DNA from: Clostridiales bacterium
Lineage (GTDB): Bacteria > Bacillota > Clostridia > Oscillospirales > Oscillospiraceae
Direction of reading: 5' to 3'
DNA: 64,000 nt
Assembly (NCBI GenBank): GCA_025757645.1
Contig: CP107216.1
Location: 1,053,501 to 1,117,500 of the forward strand
Under the pieces are notes generated by a model. That model saw only the letters and a list, made by a program, of their open reading frames with translations. It was not told the origin of the DNA and made no database searches. Of the stretch, positions 7,805-15,252 are shown one piece after another. The translations under genes and the position numbers were made by a program. Each line of letters opens with the position of its first letter. Positions within the stretch are counted from its first letter, which is position 1.

Positions 7805-9052
7805 ATGAATTATGAACACCTGAAGCAGGCCGACCCGGAGCTGTACGCCTCCATGGAGCGGGAGCTGGGGCGCCAGCGCGACCATCTGGAGCTGATCGCG
7901 TCCGAGAATTTTACGAGCCCGGCCGTGATGGAGGCCGTGGGCAGCCACCTGACGAATAAGTACGCCGAGGGCTACCCCGGCGCGCGCTATTACGGCGGCT
8001 GCGACTACGTCGACGAGGTCGAGCGTCTGGCCATCGACCGCGTGACGCGGCTCTTCGGCGCCGACCATGCCAACGTCCAGCCGCACTCCGGCTCGCAGGC
8101 GAATATGGCCGTGTACGCGGCGCTGCTGCAGCCGGGCGACCGCATCCTCGGCATGAACCTCTCCCACGGCGGGCACCTGACGCACGGCAGCAAGGCGTCT
8201 TTGTCCGGGAAATATTTTGAGGCGCATTTTTACGGCGTGGACCCCGAGACCGAGACCATCGACTATGACGCGCTCGCGCGTGTGGCCGAGGAGGTCCGAC
8301 CGAAGCTCATCATCGCCGGGGCGAGCGCCTATCCGCGCGTGATCGACTTTGCGCGCTTCCGTGCTGTTGCCGATTCCGTCGGCGCGTACCTGATGGTCGA
8401 CATGGCGCACATCGGCGGCCTCGTCGCCGCGGGCGTGCACCCGAGTCCGGTGCCGTATGCCGATGTCGTCACCTGCACGACGCACAAGACGCTGCGCGGC
8501 CCGCGCGGTGCGATCATTCTCTGCCGCGACGAGCTTGCCAAAAAGATCGACAGCGCCGTTTTCCCCGGCACGCAGGGCGGCCCGCTCATGCACGTCATCG
8601 CCGGCAAGGCGGTCTGCTTCGGCGAGGCGCTGCAGCCGGCCTTCCGCGCCTATCAGCAGCAGGTGGTCAAAAATGCCGCCGTGCTCGCCGAGACGCTGCA
8701 GCAGGGCGGTGTGCGCCTTGTTTCCGGCGGCACGGACAACCATCTCATGCTGGCCGACGTCTACAGCCGCGGCCGCACTGGCGCGCAGATGCAGGACCTG
8801 CTCGACGCGGCGAACATCACCGCCAATAAAAACACCATCCCGTTCGACACGCAGTCCGTGCGCGTCACGAGCGGCGTGCGGCTCGGCACGCCGGCCGTCA
8901 CGACCCGCGGCATGGGCGAGGGGGAGATGCGCGAGATCGGCGCGCTCATCTGCCGCCTGATCGACGAGGGCGAGGCCGCCGTGCCCGCCGTGCGTGCGCA
9001 GGTTCTGGATCTGTGCGCGCGCTTCCCGCTCTACCCGGATCTGCACATGTGA
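7805..9052 (+). CDS. glyA: Serine hydroxymethyltransferase
   Basis: 415 aa. A PLP enzyme that interconverts serine plus tetrahydrofolate with glycine plus 5,10-methylene-THF, feeding one-carbon metabolism. ELIASENFTS, YAEGYPGARYYGG, and the PLP lysine in CTTHKTLRGPRG (K228) are all present, and the length is normal. ATG 7805 has CGGAGG 9 nt upstream; the frame extends slightly further 5' but without support. fhs, which also acts in C1-folate metabolism, lies about 20 kb away. Confidence 0.97.
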   Translation: MNYEHLKQADPELYASMERELGRQRDHLELIASENFTSPAVMEAVGSHLTNKYAEGYPGARYYGGCDYVDEVERLAIDRVTRLFGADHANVQPHSGSQANMAVYAALLQPGDRILGMNLSHGGHLTHGSKASLSGKYFEAHFYGVDPETETIDYDALARVAEEVRPKLIIAGASAYPRVIDFARFRAVADSVGAYLMVDMAHIGGLVAAGVHPSPVPYADVVTCTTHKTLRGPRGAIILCRDELAKKIDSAVFPGTQGGPLMHVIAGKAVCFGEALQPAFRAYQQQVVKNAAVLAETLQQGGVRLVSGGTDNHLMLADVYSRGRTGAQMQDLLDAANITANKNTIPFDTQSVRVTSGVRLGTPAVTTRGMGEGEMREIGALICRLIDEGEAAVPAVRAQVLDLCARFPLYPDLHM

Positions 9053-9066
9053 TCTCCAAACGGCAA

Positions 9067-9100
9067 AACCGCGCTCCCGATACACGGGAGCGCGGTTTTT
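9067..9100. terminator. Bidirectional terminator between glyA and the opposing gene
   Basis: 13-bp stem (9067-9079 with 9085-9097), 5-nt loop ATACA, T-run to the right and A-rich left flank. Confidence 0.9.
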
Positions 9101-9101
9101 C

Positions 9102-9632
9102 TTATGGTTTGCACGCGCCGCAGGGCGCATAGCCCGCGGCCTGCGCCTGCGCGGCGCTGTCAAAGGTCACGAGGTTCTCGTCCTTGATCTTGGCGGCGTA
9201 CTGGCACGACGGCTGGTGGTATTTCTTTGCCTTGCGGCTGGCGACACAGGTCGCCTCCGCTGTGTCGGGTGCGGGCGTCGGCTCCGGTGTGGCGGTCGGT
9301 TCCGGCGCTGCGGTCTCCGGCGCCGGCGTGACCGGCGGCACGCTGCGCTCCGTCGTGATGACGACGGCGGACGCCGGTGTCTGCGCTGCGCGCACGGCGG
9401 CAAAGCCGGCGTACCCCACGGTGACGGCGAGCACGAGCACCAGCTCCACGAACCACCACGTTTTCCGCAGCCGCGCCGCGCGCGGCGCATATTGCAGCGC
9501 GAGCAGCAGCACGGCTGCTTCCAATGCCGCAATGCCCCAGCCGACCTGCCCACAGGCGAGTAGGACGATGCTCCCGATGACGCAGGCACAGCCCAGCAGC
9601 ACTTTCCAGATGCGGTTCCACCCGATATGCAT
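9102..9632 (-). CDS. Membrane protein with Ada-like Zn-binding C-terminal motif
   Basis: 176 aa. Three hydrophobic segments in the first 80 residues are followed by a Pro/Thr/Glu-rich linker and a C-terminal module. That module reads CVASRKAKKYHQPSCQYAAK, then GYAPCGACKP, the Cys/His pattern of the Ada metal-binding-like domain often found at the ends of surface nucleases and unknown proteins. The function is not known; the C-terminal module probably binds Zn. ATG 9632 is chosen for GAGGGGG upstream. The promoter is at 9701-9728. Confidence 0.6.
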   Translation of the reverse strand: MHIGWNRIWKVLLGCACVIGSIVLLACGQVGWGIAALEAAVLLLALQYAPRAARLRKTWWFVELVLVLAVTVGYAGFAAVRAAQTPASAVVITTERSVPPVTPAPETAAPEPTATPEPTPAPDTAEATCVASRKAKKYHQPSCQYAAKIKDENLVTFDSAAQAQAAGYAPCGACKP

Positions 9633-9700
9633 CCTGATTTTCCCCCTCAAAGTAGCAAATGCGGATTTTCCTTCCTGCCTTTACGCTCTATAAATTGTTT

Positions 9701-9728
9701 ATTCTATCCGTTTCCGTAAAAAAATCAA
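9701..9728 (-). promoter_or_regulatory. Candidate promoter of the Zn-motif membrane protein
   Basis: Minus strand: TTGATT (9723-9728), 16-nt spacer, TAGAAT (9701-9706). Confidence 0.4.
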
Positions 9729-9747
9729 GTCCTAAATGAAAAAAGTC

Positions 9748-9776
9748 TTACCTTTTTGCAAATTTTGTGCTAAACT
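9748..9776 (+). promoter_or_regulatory. Candidate promoter of the carD-like gene
   Basis: TTACCT (9748-9753), 17-nt spacer, TAAACT (9771-9776). The predicted start near 9783 puts a strong hairpin at the very 5' end of the transcript. Confidence 0.4.
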
Positions 9777-9788
9777 ATCTATTAGGGG

Positions 9789-9841
9789 GCAGGGTTGCGG
9801 CCGCAGTGCGGCTGCAATGCCGCCCTGCTTTGTTTGTTTTT
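9789..9841 (+). promoter_or_regulatory. Leader hairpin with T-rich tail before the carD-like gene, possible attenuator
   Basis: A long GC hairpin (9789-9828, arms GCAGGG...CCCTGC with an inner TTGCGGCCGCA arm containing one wobble) is followed by a T-rich tract (9829-9841). It resembles an intrinsic terminator inside the 5' untranslated region, roughly 30 nt before the Shine-Dalgarno. It may attenuate transcription or stabilise the 5' end; the sequence cannot decide. Confidence 0.5.
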
Positions 9842-9872
9842 GGTTTTGTTTGGCTGAGGAAAGGATATTCAA

Positions 9873-10400
9873 ATGTACGAAATTGGTCAGTTGATCGTGT
9901 ATGGCAACGAGGGCGTCTGCCGCGTGGAGGAGATCGGTACGCCGAAGATCTCCGGTGTGGACAAGCACCGGGAGTACTATACGCTCGCGCCCATCTACCG
10001 GGAGGGCAAGGTGTTCACACCCGTGGACAGCAAGGTGTTCATGCGGCCTGTGATCACGCGCGAGGAGGCGCTCGCGCTCATTGACCGCATTCCGCAGATG
10101 ACCGCGCAGGTCTATGAAAATTCCAACCTCCGCTTTCTCAATGAGCACTATCAGCAGTGCATTCAGGATTACACCTGCGCAGATCTTCTGCAGTTGATCA
10201 AGGACGTGCGCGCCAAGCGCCGCCGGATGGCCGAGCGCGGCAAGAAGCTCGGCCTCGTCGACGAGCGCTATATGAAGCGCGCCGAGGAGATGCTCCACGG
10301 AGAGCTTGCCATCGCGCTGGACATGCCGCGCGAGCAGGTGCCGCAGTTCATCAGCGACACGCTCGGCGATGCGGGCGAGCCGGAGGCCGCCCTCGCCTGA
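9873..10400 (+). CDS. CarD family transcriptional regulator
   Basis: 175 aa. The N-terminal CarD/TRCF RNA-polymerase-interaction domain begins MYEIGQLIVYGNEGVCRVEE, with the typical YYTLAPIY and KVFTPVDSKVFMRPV stretches. An alpha-helical, Arg/Lys-rich C-terminal part follows (KDVRAKRRRMAERGKKLG). CarD proteins bind the RNA polymerase beta lobe and stabilise open complexes at promoters. It forms a single-gene unit with a structured leader and its own terminator. Confidence 0.9.
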   Translation: MYEIGQLIVYGNEGVCRVEEIGTPKISGVDKHREYYTLAPIYREGKVFTPVDSKVFMRPVITREEALALIDRIPQMTAQVYENSNLRFLNEHYQQCIQDYTCADLLQLIKDVRAKRRRMAERGKKLGLVDERYMKRAEEMLHGELAIALDMPREQVPQFISDTLGDAGEPEAALA

Positions 10401-10413
10401 ATCCAAACCCAAG

Positions 10414-10447
10414 ATCCCGCCGGACGCAATGTCCGGCGGGATTTTTT
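10414..10447 (+). terminator. Terminator after the carD-like gene
   Basis: 12-bp stem (10414-10425 with 10431-10442), 5-nt loop, then a T-run. Confidence 0.9.
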
Positions 10448-10466
10448 ACATTTTTACATTTTCCCC

Positions 10467-10495
10467 TTGACAGACGGGCAAACTGCGTGTATGCT
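10467..10495 (+). promoter_or_regulatory. sigma-A promoter of the fur/zur-znu operon
   Basis: Perfect TTGACA (10467-10472), 17-nt spacer, TATGCT (10490-10495). Confidence 0.75.
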
Positions 10496-10504
10496 ACGGC
10501 TTGA

Positions 10505-10525
10505 ATTCGGGACTCATTCCCGATT
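10505..10525. promoter_or_regulatory. Inverted repeat at +1, candidate Fur/Zur operator
   Basis: TCGGGA (10507-10512) and TCCCGA (10518-10523) separated by 5 nt and flanked by A/T. It sits just downstream of the -10 in front of a Fur-family gene and zinc transporter genes, so autoregulation is likely. It differs from the usual AT-rich Fur and Zur boxes. Confidence 0.45.
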
Positions 10526-10538
10526 TGGAGGCGAAACC

Positions 10539-10952
10539 ATGCGAAACAGTTATCACACGCAGCAGCGCTGTGCGCTGCTGGCGTTTTTGTCTGCGCACGC
10601 GGACGAGCAGTTCACGGTCGAGCAGCTGCTCGCGGCCATGGGCGACGAAGCTCCCGGCCGCAGCACGGTCTACCGTGCGCTTGACCGCCTGGTCGAAGAG
10701 GGTACCGTGCGCCGCTTCGCGCCCGAGAGCGGCGGCAGCGCGGCCTATCAGGCCATGGACCCCGGCCACTGCGACGCGCACCTGCACCTCAAGTGCGTGG
10801 ACTGCGGGCGGCTGATCCATCTGGACGAGGACGTGTCCGATGCGCTGCAGTCGGACCTGCTGCGCGCGGCCGGCTTCACGGTCGATGGCCGCAGCACGAC
10901 GATCTACGGCACGTGCGCCGCCTGCGGCAGAAAGCGTGACGGCCATGCGTAA
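10539..10952 (+). CDS. Fur family metal-responsive repressor, probably Zur
   Basis: 137 aa. Winged helix (10-62, with RSTVYRALDRLVEEG as recognition region) and a C-terminal metal-binding dimerisation domain. Two CxxC pairs for structural zinc are at C86/C89 and C126/C129, and H77, C78, H81 and H83 could form the sensing site. Its position ahead of a ZnuABC-like transporter, with an 8-nt overlap into znuA, argues for zinc rather than iron sensing. ATG 10539 follows TTGGAGG. The exact metal is inferred from context. Confidence 0.85.
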   Translation: MRNSYHTQQRCALLAFLSAHADEQFTVEQLLAAMGDEAPGRSTVYRALDRLVEEGTVRRFAPESGGSAAYQAMDPGHCDAHLHLKCVDCGRLIHLDEDVSDALQSDLLRAAGFTVDGRSTTIYGTCAACGRKRDGHA

Positions 10953-11895
10953 GAGCCTGTGTGTGCTGCTGGCAATGGTGCTGGCCATGTCGGCGTTTTC
11001 GGGCTGCACCGTGCAGCAGAATCCGGACGCGGACGACGGCAAGCTCCACGTCGTCACGACGATCTTCGCGCCCTACGATTTCGCGCGCCAGGTCGGCGGA
11101 GACGATGTGTCGGTCACGATGCTGCTGCGCCCCGGCTGCGAGGTGCACTCCTATGAGCCGACGCCGAAAGACATCATTGCCATCCGCAATGCCGACGTGT
11201 TCGTCTACGTCGGCGGCGAGTCGGACGCCTGGGTCAAGACCGTGCTTGAGGGTGTAGACAACCCGAACCTGCGCGTCGTGACGCTCATGGACTGCGTGGA
11301 GCTGCTCGACGAGGAGACCGTCGAGGGCATGCAGACGGAAAAGCACGACCACGAGGCCGACGGCACGGAGCCGGACGAGCACGTCTGGACGTCGCCGCGC
11401 AACGCGGCGCGCATCTGCCAGAAGCTCTCGGATACGTTTGCTGCGGCCGACAGCGCGCACGCAGCGGCGTATGCGCAGCGGTGTGGGGACTATGTGGAGA
11501 AGCTGGAGCAGCTGGATGCGGAATTTCAGGATGTAGTGGCGCATGCAGCTCGAAAAACGATGGTTTTTGCAGACCGTTTCCCACTGCGGTATTTTGCCGA
11601 GGCCTATGGTCTGGACTATTATGCTGCCTATACCGGCTGCGCGGATGCGGCCGAGCCATCGGCGGCCACGGTGGCGTTTCTGATCGACAAGGTGCGCGCG
11701 GAGAACATCCCGGTCGTGTTCACGATCGAGCTGTCGAACGGCAAGCTCGCCGACACGATCTGCGAGGCCACGGGCACGAAAAAACTGGAGTTTGCGACCT
11801 GTCACAACGTGACGGCGCAGGCATTTGCAGACGGCGCGACGTACCTGCAGCTCATGGAGCGCAATGTGCAGGCGCTGCGGGAGGCATTGAACTAA
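10945..11895 (+). CDS. znuA: Zinc ABC transporter substrate-binding lipoprotein (ZnuA-like)
   Basis: 316 aa. Lipoprotein signal peptide with SAFSGC, lipidated at C21. This is a cluster A-I metal-binding protein: CEVHSYEPTPKD carries a metal-binding His (H68), a short His/Asp/Glu-rich loop KHDHEADGTEPDEH follows, and H146 (DEHVWTSPRN) is a second ligand. The acidic His loop is typical of zinc rather than manganese proteins. The coding region overlaps the repressor's end by 8 nt. It is anchored outside the membrane and delivers the metal to ZnuB. Confidence 0.9.
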   Translation: MRKSLCVLLAMVLAMSAFSGCTVQQNPDADDGKLHVVTTIFAPYDFARQVGGDDVSVTMLLRPGCEVHSYEPTPKDIIAIRNADVFVYVGGESDAWVKTVLEGVDNPNLRVVTLMDCVELLDEETVEGMQTEKHDHEADGTEPDEHVWTSPRNAARICQKLSDTFAAADSAHAAAYAQRCGDYVEKLEQLDAEFQDVVAHAARKTMVFADRFPLRYFAEAYGLDYYAAYTGCADAAEPSAATVAFLIDKVRAENIPVVFTIELSNGKLADTICEATGTKKLEFATCHNVTAQAFADGATYLQLMERNVQALREALN

Positions 11896-11897
11896 TT

Positions 11898-12605
11898 ATG
11901 GCACTCATTACTTGTGAACACGTCTGCCTCGGCTACGACGGGCAGACGGTGCTGCGCGACGTGAACTTCACGGTCTCGCGCGGCGATCTGTTGTGCGTGG
12001 TCGGCGAAAACGGTTCCGGCAAGTCCACACTCATCAAGGGCCTGCTCGGGCTCAAAGCGCCGGAGCAGGGCAGCATCACGCTCGGAGACGGGCTCGTGCG
12101 CAACGAGATCGGCTATCTGCCGCAGCAGACGCAGCTCCAGCGCGACTTTCCCGCAAGCGTGGCGGAGGTCGTGCGCTCGGGCTGCATCAACCAGATGCAC
12201 GGCCGCCCATTCTATTCGCGGGCCGACCGCGCCCGCGCGCAGGAGAACATGGAGCGCATGGGCATCGAGGATCTGGCGCACCACAGCTATCAGGCGCTCT
12301 CCGGCGGCCAGCAGCAGCGCGTGCTGCTCGCGCGCGCCCTGTGCGCCACGCGCAAGCTCCTGTTGCTCGATGAGCCGGTCACGGGTCTCGACCCCGTGGC
12401 GACGGGGGAACTGTATAACCTCATCAAGCTCGTGAACCTCTGCAATGACATCACGGTTATCATGGTCACGCACGACATCGACGCCGCCCTGCGCTACGCC
12501 ACGCACGTGCTGCACCTGGGCCACCAGCAGCTCTTTTTCGGCACGGCGGCGGAGTATAAGCAGAGCGATGCCGCGCGCCGGTTTCTGGGAGGGCGGAAGC
12601 TATGA
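11898..12605 (+). CDS. znuC: Zinc ABC transporter ATPase (ZnuC-like)
   Basis: 235 aa. Complete ABC domain: Walker A GENGSGKST, signature LSGGQQQRV, Walker B LLLLDEP and switch His in VTHD. It powers the ZnuB channel. It starts 2 nt after znuA and shares an ATGA overlap with znuB, so the three are coupled. Confidence 0.93.
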   Translation: MALITCEHVCLGYDGQTVLRDVNFTVSRGDLLCVVGENGSGKSTLIKGLLGLKAPEQGSITLGDGLVRNEIGYLPQQTQLQRDFPASVAEVVRSGCINQMHGRPFYSRADRARAQENMERMGIEDLAHHSYQALSGGQQQRVLLARALCATRKLLLLDEPVTGLDPVATGELYNLIKLVNLCNDITVIMVTHDIDAALRYATHVLHLGHQQLFFGTAAEYKQSDAARRFLGGRKL

Positions 12606-13426
12606 AAGTCATCCTCGAAATGCTATCGTATCCGTTTCTCGTGCGCGCGCTCGTCGTGGGCGTGCTCGTGTCGCTGTGTGCGTCGCTGCTCGGCGTGTCG
12701 CTCGTGCTCAAGCGCTATTCCATGATCGGCGACGGGCTGAGCCATGTCGGCTTCGGCGCGCTCGCCATCGCCACGGCGCTCAATCTCGCGCCGCTGGCCG
12801 TGGCGGTGCCGGTCGTGGTCGTGGCGGCGTTTTTGCTGCTGCGCCTGTCGCAAAACGGCAAGCTCAAGGGCGACGCCGCGATCGCGCTGCTCTCGAGCAG
12901 CGCACTGGCCATTGGCGTGATGACCGTGTCCATGACCAGCGGCATGAACACCGATGTGAATAACTACATGTTCGGCAGCATCCTGTCGCTGTCGTCGGCC
13001 GACCTGCGCCTGAGCCTGATTTTGTCGGCGGCGGTGCTGGCGCTGTTCGTGCTGTGCTATCCGCGCATTTTCGCCGTCACGTTCGACGAGACGTTCTCGC
13101 GCGCGACCGGCGTGCACACGCAGGCATATAATATGCTGCTCGCGGTGCTCACGGCGGTCACGATCGTGCTGGGTATGCGCATGATGGGCGCGCTGCTCAT
13201 CTCGAGCCTCATCATCTTCCCGGCGCTGACGGCCATGCGCGTGTTCGGCACGTTCCGCTCGGTCACGATCTGCGCGGCCGTGGTGTCAGTGGTGAATTTC
13301 CTGCTCGGCATGGTGCTGTCTTATGTGCTCGAGACGCCGTCCGGCGCGAGCGTCGTGGTGGTCGATCTTGTGGTGTTCCTGCTCTTTTGCGGTGTGCAGC
13401 GCATTCAGTGCCGCGTGAAAAAATGA
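12602..13426 (+). CDS. znuB: Zinc ABC transporter permease (ZnuB-like)
   Basis: 274 aa. ABC-3 family permease with about eight membrane helices; GDGLSHVGFGALAIA, NNYMFGSILSLS and GMRMMGALLISSLIIFPALTA are family landmarks. It is the membrane channel for the ZnuA/ZnuC proteins encoded just upstream and the last gene of the operon before a strong terminator. Confidence 0.93.
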   Translation: MKVILEMLSYPFLVRALVVGVLVSLCASLLGVSLVLKRYSMIGDGLSHVGFGALAIATALNLAPLAVAVPVVVVAAFLLLRLSQNGKLKGDAAIALLSSSALAIGVMTVSMTSGMNTDVNNYMFGSILSLSSADLRLSLILSAAVLALFVLCYPRIFAVTFDETFSRATGVHTQAYNMLLAVLTAVTIVLGMRMMGALLISSLIIFPALTAMRVFGTFRSVTICAAVVSVVNFLLGMVLSYVLETPSGASVVVVDLVVFLLFCGVQRIQCRVKK

Positions 13427-13431
13427 CAGAC

Positions 13432-13465
13432 AAAGCGGCGGCTCCGACCGGAGCCGCCGCTTTGG
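13432..13465. terminator. Bidirectional terminator between znuB and sigE
   Basis: 14-bp stem (13432-13445 with 13450-13463) with a 4-nt loop, A-rich on the left and TTT on the right. Confidence 0.85.
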
Positions 13466-13472
13466 CATATTT

Positions 13473-14198
13473 TCAGCACTGCATCTGCTTAAGCATTTCC
13501 TGACGCAGGTGCGCGATGATGCGCTTTTCGAGCCGGCTGATGTAGCTCTGGGAGATGCCCAGCAGGTCCGCGACTTCTTTTTGCGTCGCCTCGCGCGCGC
13601 CGCCGATGCCGAAGCGCAGCAGGATGATCTGCCGGTCGCGCTCGCCGAGTGTCTCGATGGCGCGCAGGAGCATGGCGCGCTCCGCGTCGTCCTCGAGCGG
13701 GCGGCTCACGGCGTCGGCGTCCGTGCCGAGAATGTCCGAGAGCAGCAGCTCGTTGCCGTCCCAGTCGGTGTTGAGCGGCTCGTCGATGCTTACCTCCGTT
13801 TTCTGCGCGCTGCACTTGCGCAGGTACATGAGGATCTCGTTTTCGATGCAGCGCGAGGCGTAGGTCGCAAGCTTGATGTTCTTGTCCGGCTTGAAGGTGT
13901 GGATGGCCTTGATGAGGCCGATCGTGCCGATCGAGATCAGGTCCTCGATGTGGATGCCCGTGTTTTCAAACCGGCGCGCGATGTACACCACCAGCCGCAG
14001 GTTGTGCTCGATGAGCAGGGAAGCGGCCTCCTCGCTGCCGGCGGCGAGCGCCCGAATGGCCTGCTGCTCGGCCGCGCGGTCGAGCGGGGCGGGCATGGTG
14101 TCGCTCCCGCCGATGTAAAACAGCCCCGGCGCGCCGCCGCGCAGCCGCAGCCGCAGCGCTGCCCAAAGCGTATGTAGTCTTTCCAGAAATCCTGGCAC
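13473..14198 (-). CDS. sigE: Sporulation sigma factor SigE precursor
   Basis: 241 aa. A sigma-70 factor of the sporulation mother-cell type. An N-terminal pro-sequence (about residues 1-30, basic and amphipathic) precedes region 2 (NLRLVVYIARRFENTGI, DLISIGTIGLIKAI) and region 4 with an HTH (TQKEVADLLGISQSYISRLEKRI). In the known pathway the pro-sequence is cut by SpoIIGA after a forespore signal. It lies immediately downstream of spoIIGA, the standard spoIIG operon order. This is direct evidence that the organism can, or recently could, sporulate. Confidence 0.95.
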   Translation of the reverse strand: MPGFLERLHTLWAALRLRLRGGAPGLFYIGGSDTMPAPLDRAAEQQAIRALAAGSEEAASLLIEHNLRLVVYIARRFENTGIHIEDLISIGTIGLIKAIHTFKPDKNIKLATYASRCIENEILMYLRKCSAQKTEVSIDEPLNTDWDGNELLLSDILGTDADAVSRPLEDDAERAMLLRAIETLGERDRQIILLRFGIGGAREATQKEVADLLGISQSYISRLEKRIIAHLRQEMLKQMQC

Positions 14199-14211
14199 GA
14201 AAAACCCCTCC

Positions 14212-15048
14212 TCAGCTTTTTGGCGGCAGCACCATGGCGAATGCGCCGTCGGATGTGAGCGCCTGCGCGCTCAGCGCCAGCAGCATCGGCTCTGCTGCGC
14301 CGTCAATCTTCACGCTGTCCGGCCGGAATGCCGGCAGCAGCGCGCCGGTCACGCCCACCGCACGATACGGCAGCAGCACGACCCGGCCGGTGCACTCCGG
14401 CAGCGCGTTGAGCGCCTCCAGCGCCTGCACCGCGTCGTCCGGCAGTGCGCGCACCGCCGGAAACAGCGGCAGCACAGCCGCGCGCTCGACCACCGCCGCC
14501 GGCAGGCCGGACACCGGGTCGTGCAGGTCGTTGCCGCTGTCGCGCAGGGCTCTGAGCGTCACGCTGCGCCCGGCGAGCGTGACCGTCACAGTGCGCACCT
14601 CGCGGTCGGCGGCCCTGGCCCGCCGGCGGAACACGAGCGACACGGCCGCGTAGCACGCGGCGAACGACAGTGCCAGCACCCGGCCCGACACCGTCACGAG
14701 CGCGCCGCTGCCCGGCGACACGCCCGCGAGCATGCTCGCAGCGTACACCGCGCCGCCGAACGCGGCCGACACGGCGAAAAACACCACCGTGCACCGCACG
14801 AGGTGCGCCTCCCCGCCGAAGGCAATGAGCGCCATGGCCGCGCCGAGCGCGAGCTTCATCATACCGTTTGCCAGCCAGCCGAAGCCGGGCAGGACCATGA
14901 GGGCGGCATACAGCGCGCCGATGAGCGCTGCGAGCGCGTACCGCCAGCGGCGCAGCACCACGCCGCACACGCGCGCGGAGACCAGCACGAGGCAGTAGTC
15001 GATCAGCAGATTCAGCCCGAACAGGCTGTCGAGATAGATGACGTCCAT
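14212..15048 (-). CDS. spoIIGA: Sigma-E processing aspartic peptidase SpoIIGA
   Basis: 278 aa, somewhat shorter than the Bacillus protein (about 309). Five membrane helices span the first ~140 residues and a soluble protease domain follows. The catalytic Asp is D170 in LRDSGN, as in the family consensus DSGN. It activates pro-sigma-E in the mother cell. There is no convincing Shine-Dalgarno before ATG 15046-15048, only AGGAT 6 nt upstream, so initiation may be weak. The gene is divergent from the barrel-protein operon. Confidence 0.9.
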   Translation of the reverse strand: MDVIYLDSLFGLNLLIDYCLVLVSARVCGVVLRRWRYALAALIGALYAALMVLPGFGWLANGMMKLALGAAMALIAFGGEAHLVRCTVVFFAVSAAFGGAVYAASMLAGVSPGSGALVTVSGRVLALSFAACYAAVSLVFRRRARAADREVRTVTVTLAGRSVTLRALRDSGNDLHDPVSGLPAAVVERAAVLPLFPAVRALPDDAVQALEALNALPECTGRVVLLPYRAVGVTGALLPAFRPDSVKIDGAAEPMLLALSAQALTSDGAFAMVLPPKS

Positions 15049-15153
15049 GGGGGTATCCTAGCACGCCGCGCGTGGGAAATTGCGCAAAAGCGGCCTGCCG
15101 GAAAACCTGACAGAAAGTCCATGCATCGCCGGGGCGGGAAATGCCGCAGAGCG

Positions 15154-15182
15154 TTGCTTTTGCGCGATCCGGCTGGTATAAT
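15154..15182 (+). promoter_or_regulatory. sigma-A promoter of the barrel/cohesin/ECF operon
   Basis: TTGCTT (15154-15159), 17-nt spacer, consensus TATAAT (15177-15182). The leader to ATG 15253 is about 65 nt, too short for a cobalamin riboswitch. Confidence 0.75.
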
Positions 15183-15252
15183 GTTGCGTGATTTCGGAAA
15201 ACCCGCACGCGCTCTGGCCGCGTGCGTAGAAGACCCCTTCAGGAGGCAGATC

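Noticed and set aside
15183..15252. Cobalamin riboswitch before the barrel/ECF operon
   Set aside because: The leader is only about 65 nt and contains no B12-box-like core; a cobalamin riboswitch needs about 200 nt.
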